The position numbers and the translations under genes were made by a program. Under the pieces are notes generated by a model that was not told the DNA's origin, ran no database searches, and was given only the letters and a program-made list of their open reading frames with translations. DNA of 64,000 nucleotides from Struthidea cinerea (lineage: Eukaryota; Chordata; Aves; Passeriformes; Corcoracidae). Where the stretch lies: contig VZTI01001178.1 in assembly GCA_013397865.1 (NCBI GenBank), positions 345,946 to 409,945 of the forward strand, read 5' to 3'. Position 1 is the first letter of the stretch, and each line of letters starts with the position of its first letter. Shown one piece after another: positions 23,498-34,300 of the stretch.

Positions 23498-24890
23498 ATA
23501 GAAACACAAAAGGCAGCAATTCTGTAGCTGTAACCCAAGGCTGATGTGTTGGTCACTGTCTACTCTGGGAGAAAGAACTTGCCCCAGAAGTGTCAAGAAA
23601 GGAAAAGGCATGTGGATGTGCTGGTTCACAAGGGTGTGTGGTTGCACTTAGGGAACCTGCCTAGTTGCATTTTTCCATAAATTACGGTGTTTCAGCATGC
23701 CCAAACTTTTCTTTCTGCAGTGTCTGCTCCCCATTTAGAGGCAAGCTTTTTCTAATGCTTTTAACTTCCAGTATTGTTTGGGTTGCTTGTTTCTTTTTAT
23801 ATCTTTATTTTTTTTTTAATTTATTCTCCTTTTTTCTTTTCTCCCCCTTAATACATCTTCCCCCCTGCCCCCACTCATTCATGCACAAAGCCACTCTTAC
23901 TGAGAATCTTTGTTTCTCGTCCTTTTTTGTGTCTTGTAGGTTACTTTGTCATGGGGTGGGAGTGAGGGACAGCAAGAAGAAACCTTGGCAATCTTTAGAT
24001 CTTTATTAAAACCACACTTGGTTAAGACTTAACATTTTTAGAAGTGCTTTCCCTGAGCAACTATCACTTTCAATGCTCACTTCTCTAGTCAGAACGGCAT
24101 TTTGAGTCCCTTTCGTTTTCATAATCTTCATTTAAATGCAGCCTCTTGAACTCTATGAGTGATAATTGGACACACAATTTACTAGTTCTGGAATGCTGGG
24201 TGTTTGGCACTAACAGAATTGGAATGAAATCAGCTGTGAGTCCTCCTATTTGATCTGGAAAAGATGTGTCTGTGAGCTTTTCTGTAGTGATTTAAAATGA
24301 CGGGGATGGTCTTGTTTTTAATTTGCAAATATTGGGCCTTCTTGCAGGTAAGCCCTGTATATAACCTATGTATAAGATTATATATTGAAACAAATCCACA
24401 AGCAAAAGCTGATCATTTGGAGGGCCTGCAGTGAGCATTGGAAGCCTGAGAAATAAATGTGTTCTATATGTAATTGTGGTGCAATGAGTAAACATTTTTT
24501 CTTTTACAAGATCCTGATTTTCTTAAGTTTCTTGCGTGTGTTTAGGTTTTTTTTCTAATTTGATTTTTAAAACTCTTGTGTGTTTTCCATATAATAGGAC
24601 ACAGAAAAAAGACGATTACTGCCACTGCAGATCTGAGGCCCTTAGCAGAGGCACAGCTCTGGCACCAGTTGTGGTTCACAATCGCAGCCCTTAGGCACGA
24701 AGTTGTCAGAGACATCCAAGTAATCACCTCGTGTGCTTGAAATCTATCTGGTGCTTCCCAAGATTCATCCCTGAGGAGTTGTTGGCAGTGTTTGTTTTCA
24801 CACTGGAAATATGAACATATTTAACAGTTGCATAATAGTGCTGATCCTTATAAGCAAGTTTCATAATTCCCCCATGGAAGGGTCACAGAA
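23498..24890. other. Non-coding DNA, no recognised gene
   Basis: AT-rich unique sequence. A T-rich tract ending in TTGTAG at about 23939 could be a splice acceptor. One frame behind it is open for about 30 codons to a stop. I see no donor and no recognisable peptide. Confidence 0.55.
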
Positions 24891-25072
24891 TCCCAGGATC
24901 AGATTGGATCCAGGTTGGAAAAGCCCTTCCAGGCCATCGAGTCCATCCTGTGCCTGATCCCCACCTTGTCACCGGCCTAGAGCACTGAGTGCCATGTCCA
25001 TGCCTTCCTTGGACACCTCCCTGGGCAGCCCCTCCCAGTGTTTAACAACCCTTTCTGTGAAGAAATTCTCTC
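24891..25072 (-). mobile_element. CR1 LINE fragment of a second subfamily (antisense)
   Basis: The + strand begins GGTCACAGAATCCCAGGATC, continues with a GGTTGGAAAAGCCC block and AGTCCATCCTGTGCC, and ends at CTGGGCAGCC, CAACCCTTTCTGTGAAG and AAATTCT. The order and wording match the reverse complement of a CR1 subfamily different from the other copies in this window. It is about 180 bp long and non-coding. Confidence 0.78.
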
Positions 25073-27667
25073 ACCCTGTGCTTTTGGGTGTTGGTGTCAG
25101 TGGGGATGTTCTAGGGATGCGTTTGACCTGGGGTAAATGTCCACCTGCATGGTCAGGTTTGAAGATGTATTTATGTTTGAAGACATATTTATTTTTGAGG
25201 GGGGTGCAGGATTTTTCATCTGATGCTTTTATTTATATTCAAAGAGCAGTCTCTAAATCTACTGTGGCAAATGTGCGCTCTTTTTTATAAAAATACCCAC
25301 CTGTAAATATTGATTATGGTGACTTCTTCTCTCCAAATTACAGTGTGCCTGTGCCAGGGCATGAGTCACCTGCCACCCCACAGTTGTCACCCAGGAGTCT
25401 GACACTCGTGTTTCTTTTTATAGGTTTGGCTTAAACATGGTGACTTACTCATTTCCCTCCATTCCTCTTACAGAAATTGAGTCTCAAGACATCTTAAAAG
25501 CCACATGTGGATTGTTGAGACTTTAAAAAGGGACAGCCTATTCCTCCTGGAGAGAAATCAGAGGTGTTGGGTTTGAGGGTTCTCTGGTGGGACTGGACAA
25601 GTAGGCACAAGTGATTCCACACGATCCCTGTGTGTCCCCCTGGGAACAAGGGCCTTACCTTGCCATGTCACCCTGGGCAGGTACTGTGGGGAGTCATGTC
25701 CTGCTCACTGTAGTAAGTGCTGGTGGTTGGTGTAGGAGCTTGGATCTTCAGCTGCCTGTGATTCACTGAAGGCTTCTCTGCTGATGTGTAAGGTGCTGCT
25801 CTGCTACACTATTTACAATCGTGTTATATTGGGTTCAATGAAACACTCATTTCCTTTCACAGTCTAGGGAAAAAGTTGTTACTTGTTTGGTTTCTGTGAG
25901 TGCTCAGGGGTGAGCTTGAAGGGCTTATTTTGGTTCAACAAAATGTGCAGGAGATTGTCTGTCTTCCTTGCTGGCCCCACATGATGATTTTTCTTCCTCC
26001 CGCTTTATTGAGGAAGAGGAATCCGTATCGGTGAGCCAGCATGGCCTGTGAGGGATGGGGAGACAGAGCTGGGACTTTGCAAACCTGACTGATATCCCAC
26101 AGTAATTAACTGTGTGCTCAGACAAGTCATTTAATGCCCCATCCCTTTGTTTCTTCTCCTTCTTTTCTGTGCAGACTCCTCTGTTTGGTGAATGTTTCTG
26201 CTGAAACCATGGAGTTCAGTCAATGCTGGGACTCCCAGACACGACTGGAACTAACTTTCATTGAATGGAAAAGTGGGTTTATTTGCTTTCTTTAATGATA
26301 GTAAGCACTCAGGTGCTGGACTCTTCTCCTGTATTCTTTTCTGATTTACTGACATCATTTGTCCTGAAGTTTTGAAGCTGTTGAGCCCTCACATCCATGG
26401 AATAGGGGCTGGAGATCTGTTTAAAATAACTGGCACTGGATGTCAGAGAAATCCTGTCCCCCTGAAAGACTGGGGGGTAAGCCTTAAGCCAAGGTTCAGG
26501 TAGTGCTTTTCAGGAAAAGCTTGTAGTTAGCAGCTTATGTTGGGTTCCTTCTCTTTAATGTGTGAAGAACTTGATTTATGCCAGCAGCAGTTCTTTGTGA
26601 AATAATGAGTTTGTGAACCAAAAGAGAGGGTGGCCTGAACAGCGAGGTGGCTTCAGGGGAATGTTACTTTCCCATATTTAGGATGTTACAAAGGATACAA
26701 ATAAGTGTCCTCTTTTGCTCCTCGGGCTGGGTTTGTCTGCAGTCTCTTTTTTCCCCCTACAGCAGCATCCTCTCAAGCACTGCTCACAAGCCTGTAACTC
26801 CAAGCAGTCACTGAGATGTGTTTTTAAAGGGCTGTGCAAGACCAACTGCAGCAAGGCAGGCAACAGTGGGGCATCCTTATAGATCCTTCATCTTGTACCT
26901 GTAGGAGGGTCTTGAATCATCAATTGGGAGCTTCAGGTTGTCGACCTGAGCTCTGGTGATTTAAGTTGTTACCATTAAATCTGTGATAACCCCTTGAGGG
27001 GGAAGGAATAGTGATAATTGTAAACATACCACCTTTTTGCTGAGTGAAATATGTCCAGTATATGTTAAAAAGAGCATTGCATGTGTGTAAAATACTGGGC
27101 TTTACTCAGAGGTAAATGATCAACTGCTACATTGTGTGAATATGGAGCGTAAAGGGCTGTGCTTAAAGTAAAACCCAGCCGTGCTGCAGAACTGTGAGCA
27201 TGAGGACAAAAAGCACATGAAATCCTCAGTTCATTCAAATTACTGAGAAAATGCTTTAAATCTGTTTTCCAGTTTGTGTTTAATTTCAGTTACCTGTGGA
27301 TGTGGGGATGTCTAGAAGCGTTACGTTGTGGAGACAGGAGAGACTGGGTTTTAAACTGCTGTTTTTACACCTTGTGTGCTCATTACATTCTGGAAACATA
27401 ATGAGGAAGCAGCTTTTTAGCCTGGTGGGGATAATTCCCAGCTTTCCTGCTGTGTGTTCAGCAGGGCTGGTTTGGAGGCCGTGGCCAGGGGTGCCCCAGC
27501 CTTGCAGTGCAAACCAGCCTGGCTGAGCTCTCCTGGCTCTGGGGTAAATTACACTGGACACACCTTGGTTTTTATTTCCCAGGGATATTTTTGGTACATC
27601 TTACAGCTCGTTTTTCTAGTACATGTGTTTAACAGCTTCTGTTACTCCCTTTCACACCAAACCAGTC
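25073..27667. other. Non-coding DNA, no recognised gene
   Basis: No repeats were recognised. A very strong pyrimidine tract and acceptor (TTCTTTTCTGTGCAG) ends at about 26175. The second frame behind it stays open for about 39 codons, including an internal ATG, and then stops. The peptide is not recognised and no donor was seen. Other short frames are treated as chance. Confidence 0.55.
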
Positions 27668-27810
27668 ATGAAATCCCAGACTGGTTTGGGTTGGGAGGGA
27701 CCTTAAAGCCCACCCAGTCCCACCCCCTGCAATGGGCAGGGACACCTTCCACTACACCCGGTTGCTCCAAGCCCCATTGAGTCTAGCCTTGGACAATTCC
27801 AGGAATGGGA
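27668..27810 (-). mobile_element. CR1 LINE, 3' end fragment (antisense)
   Basis: GACTGGTTTGGGTTGGGAGG, CCCCTGCAATGGGCAGGG and the block around GCCTTGGACAATTCC are the reverse complement of the CR1 3' end. About 143 bp remain. It belongs to the same general type as the copies at 23346 and 57787 but differs from them at many positions, so these are separate old insertions. Confidence 0.87.
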
Positions 27811-30800
27811 GTGTTAGGAATTCTGGATGTTGGGCCTGGGGAGTTGGGCTGGAATATCCTTTTCTGTGTGTCCATTTTCCCTGGCCATAACACTTCGATG
27901 TTTTCTGGCCATAACACACGCCCCAGCTTCTCATATGGTGTTCTCCATGCAAAACGAATGAAAAATTTGCTAAAAGATTTCCCAAGCTCTTTCTCTACTA
28001 TTTTCCTGTGATGCTTCGTAGGTTTATTATAGCTTAAAACATTTAGATTATACCCATAAGGAAAGCAATTAACAAAAATATGTGCATCAATGGATTATAA
28101 TGAGAGAAAATCAGATTTGTCTTTCATCTTCTTTTCTTTCTGTTTCAGAAAAAGTATAATCTCCTTCATGTTCAAAACAGCCATTTTATTGTCATTTAAC
28201 TGTGTGCTGTGTTAAAAAGATTTCAGTGGTGTTGAAAGAAATCCCAGAAGCTGTACTTTGAGAAAATACAGAACTTATCTTTTAACAGAAAACACTTATG
28301 TCCAGTTTTTAACAAAATCAGTGATTTTTCGTGAAAAAATTTGGATAAAAATGCATTCTGTGCTTTGTTTGTGTATTTTTCTGAGTGTTAGCCAGAATTG
28401 CTCCTTACCTTGGAACATAAGAGGATGAGCTAAAGCTTGCGGGTGCAGTGGTGTCCCTTTGGGGGTAGCAGCAGGAGCAACATTTCTTGCCTTGCAACAT
28501 TTGTGTTATGTAACATAAGATCTACATTTCCACGCATTACCCCCTTCTCCAATGTTTAAACACAAAAATAACGCCCCCAGTACCAGCAGAACAATCCTGT
28601 TCCGGGGATCTCAGTGATCTCGTCCTTCTCAATGCAGAGTGAATGTCACGATGAGAGATGCCGAGTGACAACTTCCATGATTATTACTCAAGCCTCATAA
28701 AACAGAATATTCATGTGTTTCTAGCACAGGGATGGAGGAGGAGTTGCAGATACAGAGCTGGGACTGACCAAATAAATGTCCTGCAGGCAAAGATAAGGCT
28801 ATCCCTGACCAACGAGAGGTTTCAACTGTATTTTGGAACTTTCTGCATGTTGGGTTTCTGTCTGTTTCTCTGTGTTGAGGCAGCACCTTCTGTGAAGGAC
28901 AAACTCCACACCTCATTTATTTGCATTTGGTGTAATTGGTGCTCCAGTACTGGGAGCAGAGCACGGGCTCTTCCAGAGGGCTCTGAACAATCCTATCCAT
29001 GCTGCTGGGTTTTCTCTGGGCTTTTCTGAGCTCCCTGACTTTCTGTGTAGCTCCAGCCCTTCCCAAAGCTGTGAAAGTCACATCCAGGTATCAGCAGACT
29101 GTTCTGAGTCACTCCTGAGCTTCCAGTGTAGCTCCCTCATGGCTTTCATTTATTTACCTCCCAAAATCCCCATTATCTTTACACAGCTGGAAAAAGCCTT
29201 TTATAAAGGTGAGTTCCCAATTTGAGGTGACCTGTGTGATGCTGCTTGACGCACAAGCTTTAAATCCAGTTTTATACCAACAATACTCTAGATTTTCCTA
29301 ATTTCCTCTCCCAATCCTACCCTGCGGTGCAGAACTGTCTGGATTTTCTGTGAGACATTGAGCTGATCCTTCCTGCTGCTTCTCCACTTTGACAGTACCA
29401 TGTGTTGTCTCCCTTCAGCAGTCTCAGCTGATTTAACTGGATTTCTTTCCCTTCTTCAGCTTCCAAACTTGCTGGAGAGCAGGGGAGAGACTGTCACCTG
29501 TGTTGTACTTGGAGAGGGAATGCTTTGCATAGCCATTTTTCCAGAGACAAGAAAATAAATGTGTCCCATGTCTGGAAAAATGACCCAGGAGAGAAAATCC
29601 TGTACTTTATCAAGTGTTCTTGGTGTCAAGGTGTCAATGCTTGTGTCAAGACCTCTGGATAATTGATGTAACTTTGGCTGAATTTTGTTAGCATTTCATT
29701 TGCCCATCAAAGCTGTGGGCATAAAATGTTGATTTAAGGGCACCAGAAGGACAGTGTTTAAAACCAAGCAGTGTTCCTCAGCTTTTTCCAACCTCTCTCC
29801 AAGGGTTTAACAATTGCAAGACGATTGAAAAGACTTGATTTTTTAATTGTAGCAGGGCAGAGTAGTTTCTTAGAAAGCAATGCTTGGGAAAGGAGATACA
29901 GGACATTTTGTGATAATGAAGGAGTGAAAGAATGGAAAGAAGAATATGGATAAGAGGTTGTGGAAGGGCTGAAGTAACAGCAGGACAATGAAGGATGCGA
30001 GTGGGAAAGCAGGGTGATAAAGTGGAGAGCAGGAAACGAAGGATGAGAACTTGAAAAAGAGAAAGCAGTTGAGTAGGAACCTGATGAAGTAAAGCAATGA
30101 AGAGAGATGTGAAGAGCAGGGCAAAGTGGAAGTTGGGTGTCAGGTTTTTGGGCATTTGATATGGCTTAAAACACACTTAAATAGAGGAGGAACGATTCTG
30201 AAAATGCCTTCTAATAATAAGAGCAAGGCAGAGGTCATGAGGGATCATTTAAAGATACCTTTCTGCTGCAGTAGTGTCTGTGCAGAATCCAGCTTCAGTC
30301 AAGTGAAGCTTCCTGCAGGATTCACAGGCTCACCTCCTGGGATGTGTGCCCTGACTTCCTCATCAGTCCCAAGTCACTGATCTCTGAGGAAATAATGCAC
30401 ATTCTTTCATGGGTTAATGTGGAGAACTTGGCATGACACTGAGTGTGAGCTCTGAGAGGTTACACAGGCAGCTTTTGGAATGTTTGAGTAATCATTCCTC
30501 TTCTGACTTTCAGTTCCCTGCTTTTAATAGGGAGGACATCAGCAATATCCTTTCCTAGATGAAGTACTTGGATGTTGAGTGTGGAGAAGGAAGGTTTAAC
30601 TGCCTGCACATGATTAGAAAGAGTAGAACTGAGTGATTGTACAGATGGAGGTACTTAAACCACAATATCTGCAAACTTTAATGTCTGAACAGGCAAAACC
30701 ATAGCCCTGTTTCAGAGAGAGTGAGTCAGAGTGAAAGGAGAATGATGGCTGTGATAAGAGCAGGCAGTGACACACAAGACAGAAATTCACTTCTCTTTCT

Positions 30801-33529
30801 GTCCTTGCAACTGTTTTGGGGGATATTTTAAATAAAAGCTTTCATCCAGGCGGGGACTGAGGTGAGATAGAGGCAGAATTATTGCCAGAGCTATTACAGT
30901 ATATTCCTGTGAGTCAAATTGTGGTTGCCTAATATAAAACCAGAGCAGCTCAATGCCAGCTTTACACCTGGGGAAAAAGCAAACTGGAGCCCTTTGTAGG
31001 ACTGTGTATTTAGCCACCAAGTGCCTGACAGCTACACCAGAGATGCTTAATACAATTCCCAGCTCTCCCAGATGGGAAGCTCTCTGCTGTGCAGGTGTGG
31101 AGTCAGATCACTCCTGCTGCAGAGGATGAACTGTGCAATCCCATGGGATACCCTCCTGCAGCCTAAAGGTGGTGCACTGCTCTGGTGGTCTGGACTGCCC
31201 ACAGTGCTCACAATTGACACACATTTTTCAGTTCATATGACAAATGAGAGGATCAGCTTGTACTTTAAGAGCAGCTGGGCTGAAAAGTGGAAATGGGGAA
31301 ATGTGGAACAATGCTCAGAAAGGAGAGGGATGGACAGATGGGGGAAGCATTTGAAATTTTTCAACTCTTGTGCAGTCTCCTCTGGTTATAGATACATGGA
31401 TGCTCAAACCACTTGCAAGATGTTCTTTCTGTGTCCTTGCTAGTGCAAAGCTCTTGCTCTGGAGAAGAAGCTGCTCCATGAGTTGCCATCTTTTGGGAGC
31501 CACCTGGGGGAGCTGGGCCCTGGGGGCAGTGAAATGTGTCTGTGCTGCTGCCATTTGATCTGTTCCCCCACTGCTCGGACTTGGCTGCTTTCCACCACAT
31601 TCAGTCTCAAACTGTGGCTCTCCCTTATGGGCCCCTTCCATCATCCAGCTTTAATGAACAGAGTTTCTCTCTTGGCCTTGAGTTTTAAGGGTGGCAGAGC
31701 TCTTCACAGCAGTGTCGGGAGCTCAAACACCTCTTTCCCCTGAGTTGCCTCTGCTTCTCCCTGCTGCTAAACCTGCTCCTGTTTTCTTCAAGGCTGGAGA
31801 AACTCAGACCTTGTGTGTGGTAATTACTGTGCTTGCTTCCCTCTCTCACGTCTCTGCTCTCCATCCCTCAGGAGTTTTTCTCGTCCTTGCAGCTTATCTT
31901 GCACTTTCTCTAGGCTCAGTGAGACAGGTTTCCAAATCTTGAGCCAGGTGGAAACAAGTCCACGGAATGAGCTACTCCTGAGAGCTGTGACACTGATGAT
32001 CTATTTCTCCTTAGTGAACTTGTGAAAATGTAAATTTTTAACCAAGGTTGCTGTTTCCTTCGCACTGCAGAGTTCTCTTTTGTCATGTCTAAGACGCTTT
32101 TGAGGGGAATACCTCTGAGTGCCTGCTCATTCCCTGAGGGCAGGTGCTGAGGGATTATGGACAGTGCTGAACAGAGCAGGTGGATCACACACAGAGACAC
32201 ACCTTGGGCACAGCACCACAGGACAAGCTCAAACATGTCCTGAGCAGCAGCTTGCTTAGACTGTTCCGGGGGAGGAAGAAAGGCAGTGTGGGAATGCTGG
32301 AATTACTCATCTAGTTGAGTGTCTGCTCCATGAGCCTGGTTCCCCTTTACCCTGGAAAAGGTTTCGCTAACATTAAGTTGCAGGGAGTACCTGTTTCTTC
32401 TTCTGGCAGGGATTCCACCGGTGAAGATTGTGGTTCATGACTTAAAAACACATGCTGTGTGTCCCATGCAGGACTTGGAGCCACGTAGGGGCTCCTTAGC
32501 TTCCTCTTCTGGTGCTGTGTCTGGTCTGAAGTCTGAGTGTCCTGTTGGAGCTTTTGACACTTAGGCATTTTACAATGCGAACTCCTAAGAAAGGATCTGA
32601 GTTTTCAGTGTGGGTTTGACTGTGGAGCGTCAGGCTTTGCACATTGGTGTTGTGCAGGAGTGCCACAGAATGTCTTTGCACAGGTACAGCACCTGATGGC
32701 TCAGCCTGGCTCGGCTTTAGGAAGGGGAGGTGGGACACTCAGTTCCATGTGTTTGCTTGGCATCTCTAGCAATGACTGTGCTGCTGAGTGTTCCTTTTAC
32801 AGCCTGTCTTGTAGCAAAAACTGAATTTGACACCTTTTAACACAAGGCTTGGTTGGGAGCTGAAGATGTCCCACGTTATGTACCCCCTGTGAGTGGAGCT
32901 TGGTCTCCACATCCCAATCACCCTCTTGCTATGAGGTGTTTGCAGGGCTGGGTTTTCACTGAGATCCTAAACTGTTTCTCTCCTTCCCTTGATAAACACA
33001 TTCACTCTCCAGTTTATGAAATCAGTAACAGGCCTGCAGCAGATTGGTTGGGCATCACAAACCCAAGGTCTATCCAAGGAATACAGCAGGACAGAGGTCT
33101 GGAGATGCAGTAACGCATGGATGGGTAAATGGCCCTTAAGATGATTAACTGGGAGGTGTGCAGCAGTGGCAGTACACTTGTATTTACAGTGGAGCCTTGG
33201 GCGTAGCTCTTGCAGGGGAGAATGTGCAGGAATGTCCCTCTGGACACGGGCTGGGAGGTGCCTGCTCAGCACTTTTGCCTTCATGTGGGAGCACGGCTGC
33301 AACCAGCCCTTCAGAGCCTCATCCAGCCCTAACCCTGCCCGAGGAGCCTCTGATGTGGGCACAGCTTGAAAGGCTTTTACATAGGTTTTGTCAGTCACAA
33401 AGTGCAACCTGGTTTTCTCTTTCTTGTGCTGTGATTCACCGAGTCCTTCTGGTATAAAACCACCATTTTTCATATAAAATTATATTAAACAGGCCCTGAA
33501 CAACTGCACTCCATGGCTGGGGGAGGCAA
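27811..33529. other. Non-coding DNA, no recognised gene
   Basis: No interspersed repeat was recognised. A strong acceptor-like site (TTTCTTTCTGTTTCAG) ends near 28148, but all frames behind it close within about 22 codons. ORFs of 120-170 codons at 28658-29029, 31072-31443 and 32967-33473 (minus) overlap other frames and contain no motif I recognise. A duplicated TGGCCATAACAC occurs at about 27881 and 27906. Confidence 0.58.
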
Positions 33530-34300
33530 AAGGCCTGTCATAATCCTCAGGAGAGAGCAGTTTGTGACCTATATTGTTAATTAGCAATGAAATAGTTCTC
33601 ATCTTGGGCTAGCAGTAAGATTTTCTTTTAAATATTGTAGTTTCTTGGTTCCAGCTGTCCAGTTTGTCTTTGTTTCCTGAACTTGCTTCACTGCATATTG
33701 AGCAGCACCTCAGCTAAAATTGTGGTTGTAAAGTACCCTACAAGAATGATGTTGCTTCAAATAATTTACTCAAAAAATTGTATATCTTAACATTGAACTA
33801 TTTTCCCATTAAATTTATTTACTTTTGCAAACAAAAGCAATCCTACAGTGTCTTATCATGCATACATTATTAGTGGCAGTCCATTTTTAATTTAATAAAA
33901 AAATATGCAAAGAGCAAGGGAGGAAGGCTTGCAGCATCCTTGGTCTTCCTCTGCCTAGATGACCTCAAGCAATCGAAGAGGTTATATTTAAAATCCTCTT
34001 TTGCTTGGCACTTTTATCTTCTTAAATGGAATAGTGTTTAAACTCAGAGAAGCTATCAAAGGTGGAAAGAAAGTACTGGCAGAGGTGAGAAGTGGTAAAG
34101 AATTGCATAATCCTGTTCTTTAATTGGTTGACAGAAGTTTCTGTTAGGAGAGAATTGTCTGAAACAGGAGTTGCTGTTGCAGCTTCCCAAAGTTTATTTA
34201 GGTGGTAGAAAGCTGAATCATTATGTAAATCAAGTTATCCGTGTGAGCTCTATCAGCCTGAAGTTAAATAAATTGGTCATGGGTGCAGCTGTGTCATAGA
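33530..34300. promoter_or_regulatory. Possible conserved non-coding block(s)
   Basis: This repeat-free, even-textured AT-rich stretch includes GTTAATTAGCAATGAAAT near 33575, TGCATACATTATTAGTGG near 33859, TTTTTAATTTAATAAAAAAA near 33884, and GAATCATTATGTAAATCAAG near 34217. Closely spaced TAAT and ATTA cores of this kind are common in vertebrate developmental enhancers. The block lies about 3-4 kb upstream of the CpG island, if transcription runs on the + strand. No conservation data were available, so this is a weak call. Confidence 0.17.

Noticed and set aside
23273..23647. Minus-strand ORF of 124 codons
   Set aside because: Its centre is the CR1 fragment at 23346-23497 and the ends show no motif.
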